Positions 15,946 to 22,791 of a stretch of 64,000 nucleotides of DNA are shown here, piece by piece. The stretch comes from Streptomyces chattanoogensis (GTDB taxonomy: Bacteria > Actinomycetota > Actinomycetes > Streptomycetales > Streptomycetaceae). A model generated the notes under the pieces. That model was not told the origin of the DNA. It was given only the letters and a program-made list of their open reading frames with translations, and did no database searches. The translations under genes were made by a program, and so were the position numbers. Location: NCBI RefSeq assembly GCF_001294335.1, contig NZ_LGKG01000163.1, positions 161,182 to 225,181 of the forward strand. The letters are read 5' to 3'. Each line of letters begins with the position of its first letter. Position 1 is the first letter of the stretch.

Positions 15946-16716
15946 GGAGCTGACGGACACGGTCTCCCCGGTCATGTACGAGGCGTAGTCGCCGGCCAGG
16001 AAGACGATGACGTTGGCGACCTCCCAGGGCTCGGCGTAACGGCCGAACGCCTCCTTCTCCGTCAGCTCGGCCAGCAGCTCGGGCGTGGTGACCTTCACCA
16101 GGTGCGGGTGCATGGCGAGGCTGGGCGAGACGGCGTTGATCCGCACGCCGTACCCGGCCGCCTCCATGGCGGCGCAGCGGGTCAGGGCCATCACCCCCGC
16201 CTTGGCGGCGGCGTAGTGGGCCTGGCCGCGCTGGGCGCGCCAGCCGACGACGGAGGCGTTGTTGACGATCACACCTCCCCGGCCGGCGGCCCTCATCCGG
16301 CGCAGGGCGGCCCGGGTGCAGCGGAAGGTGCCGTTCAGGGTGACGTCGATGACCTTGTCCCACTGCTCGTCGGTCATCTCGACGAGGTCGGCGGTGCCGC
16401 CGAGCCCGGCGTTGTTGACCAGGATGTCGAGGCGTCCGTGGCGTTCCTCGGCGAGGTCCAGCAGGGCCGTGACCTGGTGTTCGTCGGTGACATCGCAGGG
16501 CAGTCCGGCCACCTTGGCGGGGCCGAACTCCGCCGCCAGCGCCGCCGCGCTCTCCTCGAGCCGCCGGGTATGCGCGTCGCCGATGACGATCCGGGCGCCC
16601 TCCTCCAGGAAGCGGCGTGCGGTGGCGCCGCCGATCCCGGCTCCGGCGGCGGCGGTGATGACGGCGGTCCGGCCGGCGAGCAAGTCGTGGCCGGACACAT
16701 AGGGGGGCGGTGCCAT
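15934..16716 (-). CDS. SDR oxidoreductase (catabolic operon)
   Basis: 260 residues. Cofactor loop ITAAAGAGIGGATARRF, motif NNAGLGG and catalytic segment ending YAAAKAG (HYAAAKAGVMAL). The Asp after strand 2 (VIGDAH) suggests NAD(H). ATG 16716 has AAGGAGG 8 bases upstream and is preferred to ATG 16770. First gene of the minus-strand SDR-fadA6 operon, divergent from a fadE30-like gene. The same neighbours occur in the mycobacterial KstR2 regulon, where IpdF-type SDRs oxidise the 5-hydroxyl of HIP-CoA intermediates. Exact role inferred. Confidence 0.8.
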   Translation of the reverse strand: MAPPPYVSGHDLLAGRTAVITAAAGAGIGGATARRFLEEGARIVIGDAHTRRLEESAAALAAEFGPAKVAGLPCDVTDEHQVTALLDLAEERHGRLDILVNNAGLGGTADLVEMTDEQWDKVIDVTLNGTFRCTRAALRRMRAAGRGGVIVNNASVVGWRAQRGQAHYAAAKAGVMALTRCAAMEAAGYGVRINAVSPSLAMHPHLVKVTTPELLAELTEKEAFGRYAEPWEVANVIVFLAGDYASYMTGETVSVSSQHA

Positions 16717-16786
16717 GGGCGGGCCTCCTTCGGAAGCTGTCGACGCCGGCGGGGCCTCGACGCTGCTCATGACGGTACGGTAATCT

Positions 16787-16800
16787 ACCAAACACTTGTT
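16787..16800. promoter_or_regulatory. KstR2-like operator between divergent operons
   Basis: ACCAAACACTTGTT fits AnCAAGnnCTTGnT with the same single deviation as the 11181 site. It lies 24 bases before the fadE30-like start and 71 bases from the divergent SDR start. The two sites agree at 11 of 14 positions, which argues for a shared repressor. Confidence 0.7.
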
Positions 16801-16823
16801 AGAGAAGGAGGGCGGACGACCTG

Positions 16824-17996
16824 ATGGACCTCGACTTCACCCCCGCCGAGGACGCCTTCCGGGCCGAGGCCCGCGCCTGGCTCGCCGCGCATGTGCCCGC
16901 CGCTCCCCTCCCCTCGCTCGAGACCGCGGAGGGCTTCGCGGCGCACCGCGAGTGGGAGCGGCAACTCGCCGCGGACCGCTGGTCGGTGGTCTCCTGGCCC
17001 GAGGAGCTCGGCGGCCGCGGGGCCTCGCTCTTCGAATGGCTGGCCTTCGAGGAGGAGTACTACGCCGCGGGCGCGCCCGGCCGGGTCGGCCAGAACGGCA
17101 TCAGCCTCCTCGCCCCCACCCTCTTCGAGCACGGCACCGACGCACAGCGCGCCCGGGTCCTCGGCCCCATGGCGAGCGGCGAGGTCATCTGGGCGCAGGC
17201 CTGGTCGGAGCCGGAGTCGGGGTCGGATCTGGCGTCGCTGCGCTCGACGGCCGTCCGGACCGCGGGCGGCTGGCTGCTGAGCGGCCAGAAGACGTGGTCG
17301 TCCCGGGCCGCCTTCGCCGACCGCGCCTTCGGCCTCTTCCGCAGTGAGCAGGGCACCGCCCGGCCCCACCAGGGGCTCACCTACCTCATGTTCCCGCTGG
17401 ACGCGCCGGGTGTGACGGTCCGCCCGATCGGCCGCCTCGACGGCAAGCCCGCCTTCGCCGAGCTGTTCCTCGACGAGGTCTTCGTCCCCGACGCGGATGT
17501 CATCGGCGAGCCGGGGCAGGGCTGGCGGGTCGCGATGAGCACGGCCGGCAACGAGCGCGGGCTGACCCTGCGCAGTCCGGGCCGCTTCACCGCGGCGGCC
17601 GGCCGGCTGACCGCACTGTGGCGCTCCGCAGGGGACCCCTCCGACACCGCGCTGCGCGACCGGGTCGCCGATGCGGTCATCGGCGCCCGCGCCTACCAGC
17701 TCTTCACCTACGCCCACGCCTCCCGGCTGGCCGCCGGGGGCTCGATCGGCGCCGAGTCGAGCCTCAACAAGGTCTTCTGGTCCGAGCTGGACATCGCCCT
17801 GCACGAGACCGCACTGGATCTGCTCGGCCCGTACGGAACGCTCGCCGACGACGCCGACGATGCGCCCGGGCAAGGGAGTTGGGCCGACGGCTACACCTTC
17901 TCCCTCGCCGGTCCGATCTATGCCGGGACCAACGAGATCCAGCGCGACATCGTCGCCGAGCGGCTGCTGGGCCTGCCGAAGGGGAGAAGGGCGTGA
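16824..17996 (+). CDS. Acyl-CoA dehydrogenase, FadE30-like
   Basis: 390 residues, full-length acyl-CoA dehydrogenase. It has the FAD/substrate loop WAQAWSEPESGSDLASL, the GQKTWSS turn, and a C-terminal tail GTNEIQRDIVAERLLGLP typical of steroid-side FadE proteins. It resembles FadE30, which desaturates the propionyl side chain of HIP-CoA. AAGGAGGG precedes ATG 16824. First gene of a plus-strand operon with a second, shorter dehydrogenase and an SDR. In actinobacteria such FadE proteins often work as heteromers. Confidence 0.82.
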   Translation: MDLDFTPAEDAFRAEARAWLAAHVPAAPLPSLETAEGFAAHREWERQLAADRWSVVSWPEELGGRGASLFEWLAFEEEYYAAGAPGRVGQNGISLLAPTLFEHGTDAQRARVLGPMASGEVIWAQAWSEPESGSDLASLRSTAVRTAGGWLLSGQKTWSSRAAFADRAFGLFRSEQGTARPHQGLTYLMFPLDAPGVTVRPIGRLDGKPAFAELFLDEVFVPDADVIGEPGQGWRVAMSTAGNERGLTLRSPGRFTAAAGRLTALWRSAGDPSDTALRDRVADAVIGARAYQLFTYAHASRLAAGGSIGAESSLNKVFWSELDIALHETALDLLGPYGTLADDADDAPGQGSWADGYTFSLAGPIYAGTNEIQRDIVAERLLGLPKGRRA

Positions 17997-18141
17997 CGAT
18001 GCAGCCCCTGCGGAGTGCCGGGGACCGGCGACCGGGCGGTGCACTCCGCCCCGACCGCAACGGCCGGGGGTCCGGGGGGCGGCCCCCGGGACAGCACAGT
18101 GCCGCCGGGCGGCTGTCCGGCCTGCCGAAGGGACGTCGGTG
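17997..18141 (+). promoter_or_regulatory. 145-bp intra-operon spacer with two hairpins and a gene-end copy
   Basis: Holds a 9-bp stem GCGGAGTGC (18010-18018) with GCACTCCGC (18041-18049), then a CCGGGGG/CCCCCGG hairpin (18064-18070, 18083-18089). From about 18110 the sequence copies the 3' end of the preceding gene; read in the right frame it gives RLSGLPKGRR against RLLGLPKGRR. It may be an attenuator, or a scar of a local duplication. Confidence 0.5.
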
Positions 18142-19149
18142 ATGCGGTTCCTCCTGAGCGATGAGCAGCGGGAGTTCGGCCGCACGCTGAACGCCCTGCT
18201 CGGCGCGGCCGGCACCCCGGCCGCCGTACGGGCCTGGGCGTCCGGCGACCACAAGCCGGGGCGTGCGCTGTGGGCGCGGCTCGCGGAGGCGGGGGTGTTC
18301 GGGCTCGCCGTACCGGAGGAGCACGGCGGTATGGGCCTGCTCCCGCTCGAACTCACCGTTGCTTTCTGCGAGTTGGGACGCCATGCGGTACCGGGGCCGC
18401 TGGCGGAGACGGTGGCCGCGGCCGTCTTCCTGCACCGCCTCGGCGACGGTGCGGCGGCCGGGGAGTGGCTGCCCCGGATCGCCTCCGGCGAGGCGGTCGT
18501 CGGTCTCTGCGCAGGGTCCCCGTACGCGCTGGACGCGGACGCCGCCGACACCGTTTTCGTCATCCAGGACGGCGTTGCCCGCCGCACCGGACGCCACGGC
18601 CCCGTCCAGCCCTCCCTCGACCCCGCCCGCCGCCTGTCCCGCCCCCTCGACGGCACCGTCCTGGTCCGGGGCCCGGCGGTGGCCGCGGCCGCCGCGCCCG
18701 CCCTCGACCTCGCGCGGCTGGTCACCGCGGCACAGTCCCTCGGCCTGGGCCGCGCGCTGCTGACGGCGACCGTGGACCACGCCAGGCAGCGCACCCAGTT
18801 CCACGCGCCCATCGGCTCCTTCCAGGCAGTGAAGCACCGGCTCGCCGACACCCTCATCGGGCTGGAGTTCGCGCAGCCGCTGGTGCACGCGGCGGCGCTG
18901 GCGGTGGCCGCGGGCGCCCCGGCGGCGGGGCGCGAGATCGCCGCGGCGAAGGTCGCGGCCGGCGAGGCGGCGTACGCGGCGGCACGTACCGCACTCCAGC
19001 TCCACGGCGCCCTCGGCTACACCGAAGAGCTGGACCTCTCGCTGTGGATCCGCAAGGCCCGCGCGCTGCGGGATGCCTGGGGGACGCCTGCGGAGTGCCG
19101 GGCGCGGGTGCTGGCGGGGGCCGGCGCATCCGCCGAGGGGCCCCTGTGA
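18142..19149 (+). CDS. Acyl-CoA dehydrogenase, short FadE32/33-like
   Basis: 335 residues. N-terminal helices (LSDEQREFGRTLNALL), PEEHGGMGLLPLEL, and the C-terminal helical domain with QFHAPIGSFQAVKHRLAD and LQLHGALGYTEE. The middle beta domain is shortened and lacks the canonical catalytic Glu loop, as in FadE32/33 subunits that pair with another FadE. GAAGGGA lies before ATG 18142. It follows the FadE30-like gene and overlaps the SDR gene by 4 bases. Probably one half of a hetero-oligomeric dehydrogenase. Confidence 0.78.
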   Translation: MRFLLSDEQREFGRTLNALLGAAGTPAAVRAWASGDHKPGRALWARLAEAGVFGLAVPEEHGGMGLLPLELTVAFCELGRHAVPGPLAETVAAAVFLHRLGDGAAAGEWLPRIASGEAVVGLCAGSPYALDADAADTVFVIQDGVARRTGRHGPVQPSLDPARRLSRPLDGTVLVRGPAVAAAAAPALDLARLVTAAQSLGLGRALLTATVDHARQRTQFHAPIGSFQAVKHRLADTLIGLEFAQPLVHAAALAVAAGAPAAGREIAAAKVAAGEAAYAAARTALQLHGALGYTEELDLSLWIRKARALRDAWGTPAECRARVLAGAGASAEGPL

Positions 19150-19895
19150 GCGCCGACGGGCCGCGCCTGGACGGCAAGGTGGCCGTGATCACCGGCGCCG
19201 GGCGGGGCCAGGGGGCGGCCGAGGCACGGCTGTTCGTCCAGGCGGGGGCGTGCGTGGTGATCACCGATGTGCGCGCGGAAGAGGGCCGCGCGGTCGCCGC
19301 CGAGCTGGGTGACGCCGCCGTCTTCGTCCGGCACGACGTGACCGAGGCCGCGGGCTGGGAGACCGTCACCAGGACGGCCGTGGCGTCCTTCGGGCGGCTC
19401 GACGTCCTCGTCAACAACGCGGCGCTGTGGCGCACCGCCCCCGTGGACACCGAGACGGAGGAGAGCTTCGCGCTGCTGCTCCGCGTCAACCTCCTCGGCC
19501 CGTTCCTCGGCATCAAGGCGGTCGTGCCGGAGCTGCGGACCGCGGGCGGCGGCTCGATCGTGAACATCTCGTCGACGGCCGGCCTCAAGGGACTCCCCGG
19601 GCATGCGGCTTACGGAGCGAGCAAGTTCGGGCTGCGCGGTCTGACCCGGTCCGCCGCCGTCGACCTGGCCGGCGACCGGATCCGGGTCAACTCGGTGCAT
19701 CCGGGTGTGATCGACACTCCGATGGTGGCGGGCGCGCTGGGGCCGGAGCGCGGCGAACGGGACCACCCGCGGGTCCCGTTGCGGCGCATCGGGCGGCCGG
19801 ACGAGGTGGCGGAGCTGGTCCGCTACCTGGCCTCGGACGCATCCGCGTACATCACGGGCGCCGAATTCGCCGTGGACGGGGGGCTGACCACCTGA
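19146..19895 (+). CDS. SDR, 3-alpha/20-beta-hydroxysteroid dehydrogenase-like
   Basis: 249 residues. TGAGRGQGAAEARLF cofactor loop, Asp after strand 2 (ITDVRAEEG; NAD), NNAALWRT, SSTAGLKGLPGHAAYGASK with intact YxxxK, and RVNSVHPGVIDTPM. This last part closely resembles the Streptomyces 20-beta-hydroxysteroid dehydrogenase. GTG start within the fadE stop (GTGA), so third gene of the operon. Supports a steroid or terpenoid substrate for the cluster. Confidence 0.82.
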   Translation: MSADGPRLDGKVAVITGAGRGQGAAEARLFVQAGACVVITDVRAEEGRAVAAELGDAAVFVRHDVTEAAGWETVTRTAVASFGRLDVLVNNAALWRTAPVDTETEESFALLLRVNLLGPFLGIKAVVPELRTAGGGSIVNISSTAGLKGLPGHAAYGASKFGLRGLTRSAAVDLAGDRIRVNSVHPGVIDTPMVAGALGPERGERDHPRVPLRRIGRPDEVAELVRYLASDASAYITGAEFAVDGGLTT

Positions 19896-19911
19896 GGGGG
19901 CCGTCCCCGCC

Positions 19912-19939
19912 GGCTCATGCATTCGGGCTCATGCATTCG
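19912..19939. repeat. 14-bp tandem duplication
   Basis: GGCTCATGCATTCG occurs twice head to tail just after the SDR stop (19895) and before the flavodoxin-like gene. The unit contains the palindrome ATGCAT. No function apparent. Confidence 0.85.
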
Positions 19940-20012
19940 GGGCTGCCGGGTGGCCCGGCCCCGCCGACGGCCGCAGGCTGGGGGCGCGTCCGCCCGCCAC
20001 GAGGAGTTCCCC

Positions 20013-20726
20013 ATGCCCCCCGCACTGCGTTACGACGACCTGAGCACCCTCTTCATCAACTGCACCCTCAAACGCTCCCCCGAGACCAGCAACACCGAGG
20101 GGCTGATCGACAAGAGCCGCGGCATCATGGAGCGCAACGGCGTCTCCACCGAAGTGCTCCGCGCCGTCGACCACGACATCGCCACCGGCGTCTGGCCGGA
20201 CATGACGGAGCACGGCTGGGCGTCCGACGCCTGGCCGCAGCTGTACGAGAAGGTGATGGCCACCGACATCCTCGTCCTCTGCGGCCCGATCTGGCTCGGC
20301 GACAACAGCTCCGTCATGAAACAGGTCATCGAACGGCTCTACGCCTGCTCCAGCATCCTCAACGACCGCGGCCAGTACGCCTACTACGGACGGGCCGGCG
20401 GCTGCCTCATCACCGGCAACGAGGACGGCATCAAACACTGTTCCATGAACGTCCTCTACAGCCTCCAGCACCTGGGCTACACCATCCCGCCCCAGGCCGA
20501 CGCCGGCTGGATCGGCGAGGCCGGGCCCGGGCCGTCCTATCTGGATCCCGGCTCGGGCGGCCCGGAGAACGACTTCACCAACCGCAACACGGCCTTCATG
20601 ACCTGGAACCTGATGCATCTCGCCGCCCTGCTCAAGGCGGCGGGCGGCATCCCGGCGCACGGCAACCAGCGCACGGAGTGGGACGCGGGCTGCCGGGCGG
20701 ACGCCCCGAATCCCGAGCACCGCTGA
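20013..20726 (+). CDS. Flavodoxin-fold NAD(P)H-dependent FMN reductase-like protein
   Basis: 237 residues. Strand TLFINCTLKRSPETSNTEGLID forms the phosphate loop, followed by DILVLCGPIWLGDNSSVMKQVIERL, the NADPH-dependent FMN reductase/WrbA-like pattern. ATG 20013 has GAGGAG 6 bases upstream. It may supply reduced flavin or reduce quinone-like compounds. It is 117 bp downstream of the steroid-type operon and in the same direction, so co-transcription is possible but the tandem repeat intervenes. Confidence 0.75.
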   Translation: MPPALRYDDLSTLFINCTLKRSPETSNTEGLIDKSRGIMERNGVSTEVLRAVDHDIATGVWPDMTEHGWASDAWPQLYEKVMATDILVLCGPIWLGDNSSVMKQVIERLYACSSILNDRGQYAYYGRAGGCLITGNEDGIKHCSMNVLYSLQHLGYTIPPQADAGWIGEAGPGPSYLDPGSGGPENDFTNRNTAFMTWNLMHLAALLKAAGGIPAHGNQRTEWDAGCRADAPNPEHR

Positions 20727-20753
20727 GCGTGCGAGCGGTGGCGGCGGCCCGTC

Positions 20754-21479
20754 TCAGCGGGCCGTCTCCCGCAGCGCCCTGCTGACGATCGCCTCCAGGC
20801 GGGCATGGTGCGCCCCGCGCCAGTAGACCCGGCCGCAGGACGTGCACTGCGCGAAGACGTCGTAGGTGCGCTGGGTGCCGTGCTCGAGCCGCTCCTGGAC
20901 GGAGTCCTTGTCGGCGTCGGCCAGCCGGCCGTTGCAGGCGGTGCAGCGGGTCCAGGGGGCGAGGGTGGGGGCGAAACGCCGCAGGACGTCGTGGAGTTGG
21001 TCCTCGGGGCGGTCGCTGTAGATGTAGGCGCCGGCCCAGATCTCCCGTCGGCGCAGCAGTCCCCGGTCACGGGAGAGCAGGACCCGGCGTTCCCTGGCGG
21101 AGAGCGCGGCGAGTGCGGCGTCGCCCGGGTCCTCGTTGGTGTACGCGGCGTCCACGCCGAGCAGCCGCAGGCGTCGCGCCAGGGTGCCGAGGTGGACGTC
21201 GAGGAGGAAGCGCAGCGGTGCGCCGGGGACCTGCTGGGGGCGTTCGACGGCGCGGACCTCGACGTGTTCGTCCGCCTGCGGGATATGGGAGACGAAGACT
21301 TCCCGGCCGTCGACGAGGAGCCGGCCGACCTCGGTGAGCGGGACGCCCAGGGACTCGATGACATGACCGAGCGTCGACGCTCCGTCGGTGACGACGCGGG
21401 TGCCCGCCGGGGTGCGGCCCGTCGCGAGGAAGAGGTGCAGCTCAGGCGGGAATGTCACATGGATTTCGGGACCGTTCAC
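20754..21479 (-). CDS. Mut7-C RNase-domain protein with ubiquitin-like N-terminus
   Basis: 241 residues. N-terminal 80 residues are a beta-grasp ThiS/ubiquitin-like domain (EIHVTFPPELHLFL...LLVDGREVFV). From about 95 the Mut7-C PIN-like domain follows (FLLDVHLGTLARRLRLLGVDAAY, LLSRDRGLLRR). It ends in a zinc ribbon with CTAC near 180 and CTSCGRVYW near 218. Members are predicted nucleases in RNA processing or decay. The GTG start is set by the MxxEIHV strand; the Shine-Dalgarno is weak. Confidence 0.8.
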   Translation of the reverse strand: MNGPEIHVTFPPELHLFLATGRTPAGTRVVTDGASTLGHVIESLGVPLTEVGRLLVDGREVFVSHIPQADEHVEVRAVERPQQVPGAPLRFLLDVHLGTLARRLRLLGVDAAYTNEDPGDAALAALSARERRVLLSRDRGLLRRREIWAGAYIYSDRPEDQLHDVLRRFAPTLAPWTRCTACNGRLADADKDSVQERLEHGTQRTYDVFAQCTSCGRVYWRGAHHARLEAIVSRALRETAR

Positions 21480-21696
21480 GCGGCCAGCATGCCATCGGGC
21501 ACGGCGGGCGGGCCACGGGATTCCCGCAGGTCCGGCGTGATCCGACCATGACAGGCAACCATGGCAGGTGACGCGGTGTTCCTCACAATGGAGAAGCAGC
21601 GAAGCACGTTGCTGAGCGGACATCAAGAGAACATCAGATGCAGCGGTCTCGACGGAGCGCGGTCGGGCAGCGCCGGGTGCAGAGAGGAGTCTCGTC

Positions 21697-22758
21697 ATGG
21701 GCAGGGCCATGGCAGCGGACGGTGTGCTGGAGGTGCCCGTCATCGACATCTCCGCCTGGCGGGACGGCGGCGAGGCCGACCGTGCGGCCATCGCGGCGCA
21801 GGTCGACGATGCGGCGCGTACCGTCGGGTTCCTGCAGATCCGCGGGCACGGCATCCCCGAGGCCACGGCGGAGGCCTTCGCGGCGGCGCTGGACGCGTTC
21901 TTCGGGCTCCCCCTGGAGGAGAAGAAGGCGCTGCGGCCGCCGTCCCCCGGTATCAACCGCGGCTACACCCCGCCGCGCACCGAGAAGCTCAGTCTGAGCC
22001 TGGGCGTTGCGGCGGCCGCCGAGGATCTCTTCGAGGCGTTCAATGTGGGCTCCCAGGCCACCGATTTCCCGGATCTGGATCTTCCGGAGGCGCACTACCC
22101 CGCCAACATCTGGCCGTCTCTGCCGGGCTTCCGGGAGGCGGTGGAGGAGTGGTGCGCCGTCGCCGGAGGTCTTGCCAGGCGGCTGACGGAGATCTTCGCG
22201 CGGGCCCTCGGGCTCGAGGAGGGCTACTTCGTTCCGTTCACCGATCATTCCCTCGACGTCCTGCGGATGGTCCACTACCCGCCCCCGGAAGAGGAGACGG
22301 TGACCGGCCGCGCGCAGATGGGGATGGGTGCGCACACCGACTACGGCATCGTGACGGTGCTGTGGGCGGACCGCGTCCCCGGACTGCAGATCCTCGGCGG
22401 CGACGGCGCCTGGCACGACGTCCTGCCGGAGCCGGGCTGTCTGCTGGTCAACCTCGGTGATCTGCTGGCCCGTTGGACCAATGACCAATGGCTTTCGACG
22501 ATGCACCGGGTGCTGCCGCCGGCCGATGAGCGGGGTCGGGCGGTACGGCGCCGGTCCGCGGCGTACTTCCACGACGGCAACTGGGACGCGGAGATCAGCT
22601 GTCTGCCGGGCTGTGTCCCGGACGGCGGTGAGCCGCTCCATCCGCCGACGACGGTGGGCCGGCATCTCGCCGCCAAACTGGCGGGTTCCCGGGCCGGGCG
22701 GCTCAACGCGGACTCGCCGCGGGAAGCCGCCCGTCTGCGGGCCGCCGAGGACGGCTGA
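21697..22758 (+). CDS. 2-oxoglutarate/Fe(II) oxygenase, isopenicillin N synthase family
   Basis: 353 residues with the jelly-roll oxygenase core. Iron ligands are visible in AHTDYG (HxD) and STMHRV (His), and the RRRSAAYF Arg/Ser pair would bind 2-oxoglutarate. The N-terminal PVIDISAWRDGG is the usual family start. GAGGAG lies 7 bases before ATG 21697. Related actinobacterial enzymes hydroxylate or desaturate small molecules. It stands alone, convergent with the PP2C gene, so its substrate is open. Confidence 0.85.
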   Translation: MGRAMAADGVLEVPVIDISAWRDGGEADRAAIAAQVDDAARTVGFLQIRGHGIPEATAEAFAAALDAFFGLPLEEKKALRPPSPGINRGYTPPRTEKLSLSLGVAAAAEDLFEAFNVGSQATDFPDLDLPEAHYPANIWPSLPGFREAVEEWCAVAGGLARRLTEIFARALGLEEGYFVPFTDHSLDVLRMVHYPPPEEETVTGRAQMGMGAHTDYGIVTVLWADRVPGLQILGGDGAWHDVLPEPGCLLVNLGDLLARWTNDQWLSTMHRVLPPADERGRAVRRRSAAYFHDGNWDAEISCLPGCVPDGGEPLHPPTTVGRHLAAKLAGSRAGRLNADSPREAARLRAAEDG

Positions 22759-22791
22759 CCCCGCAGGGCGGCGTCGGACCCGCGGCGGGGC

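Noticed and set aside
22759..22791. Terminator between the oxygenase and PP2C genes
   Set aside because: Only a 6-bp CCCCGC/GCGGGG pairing around a long loop; too weak to list.
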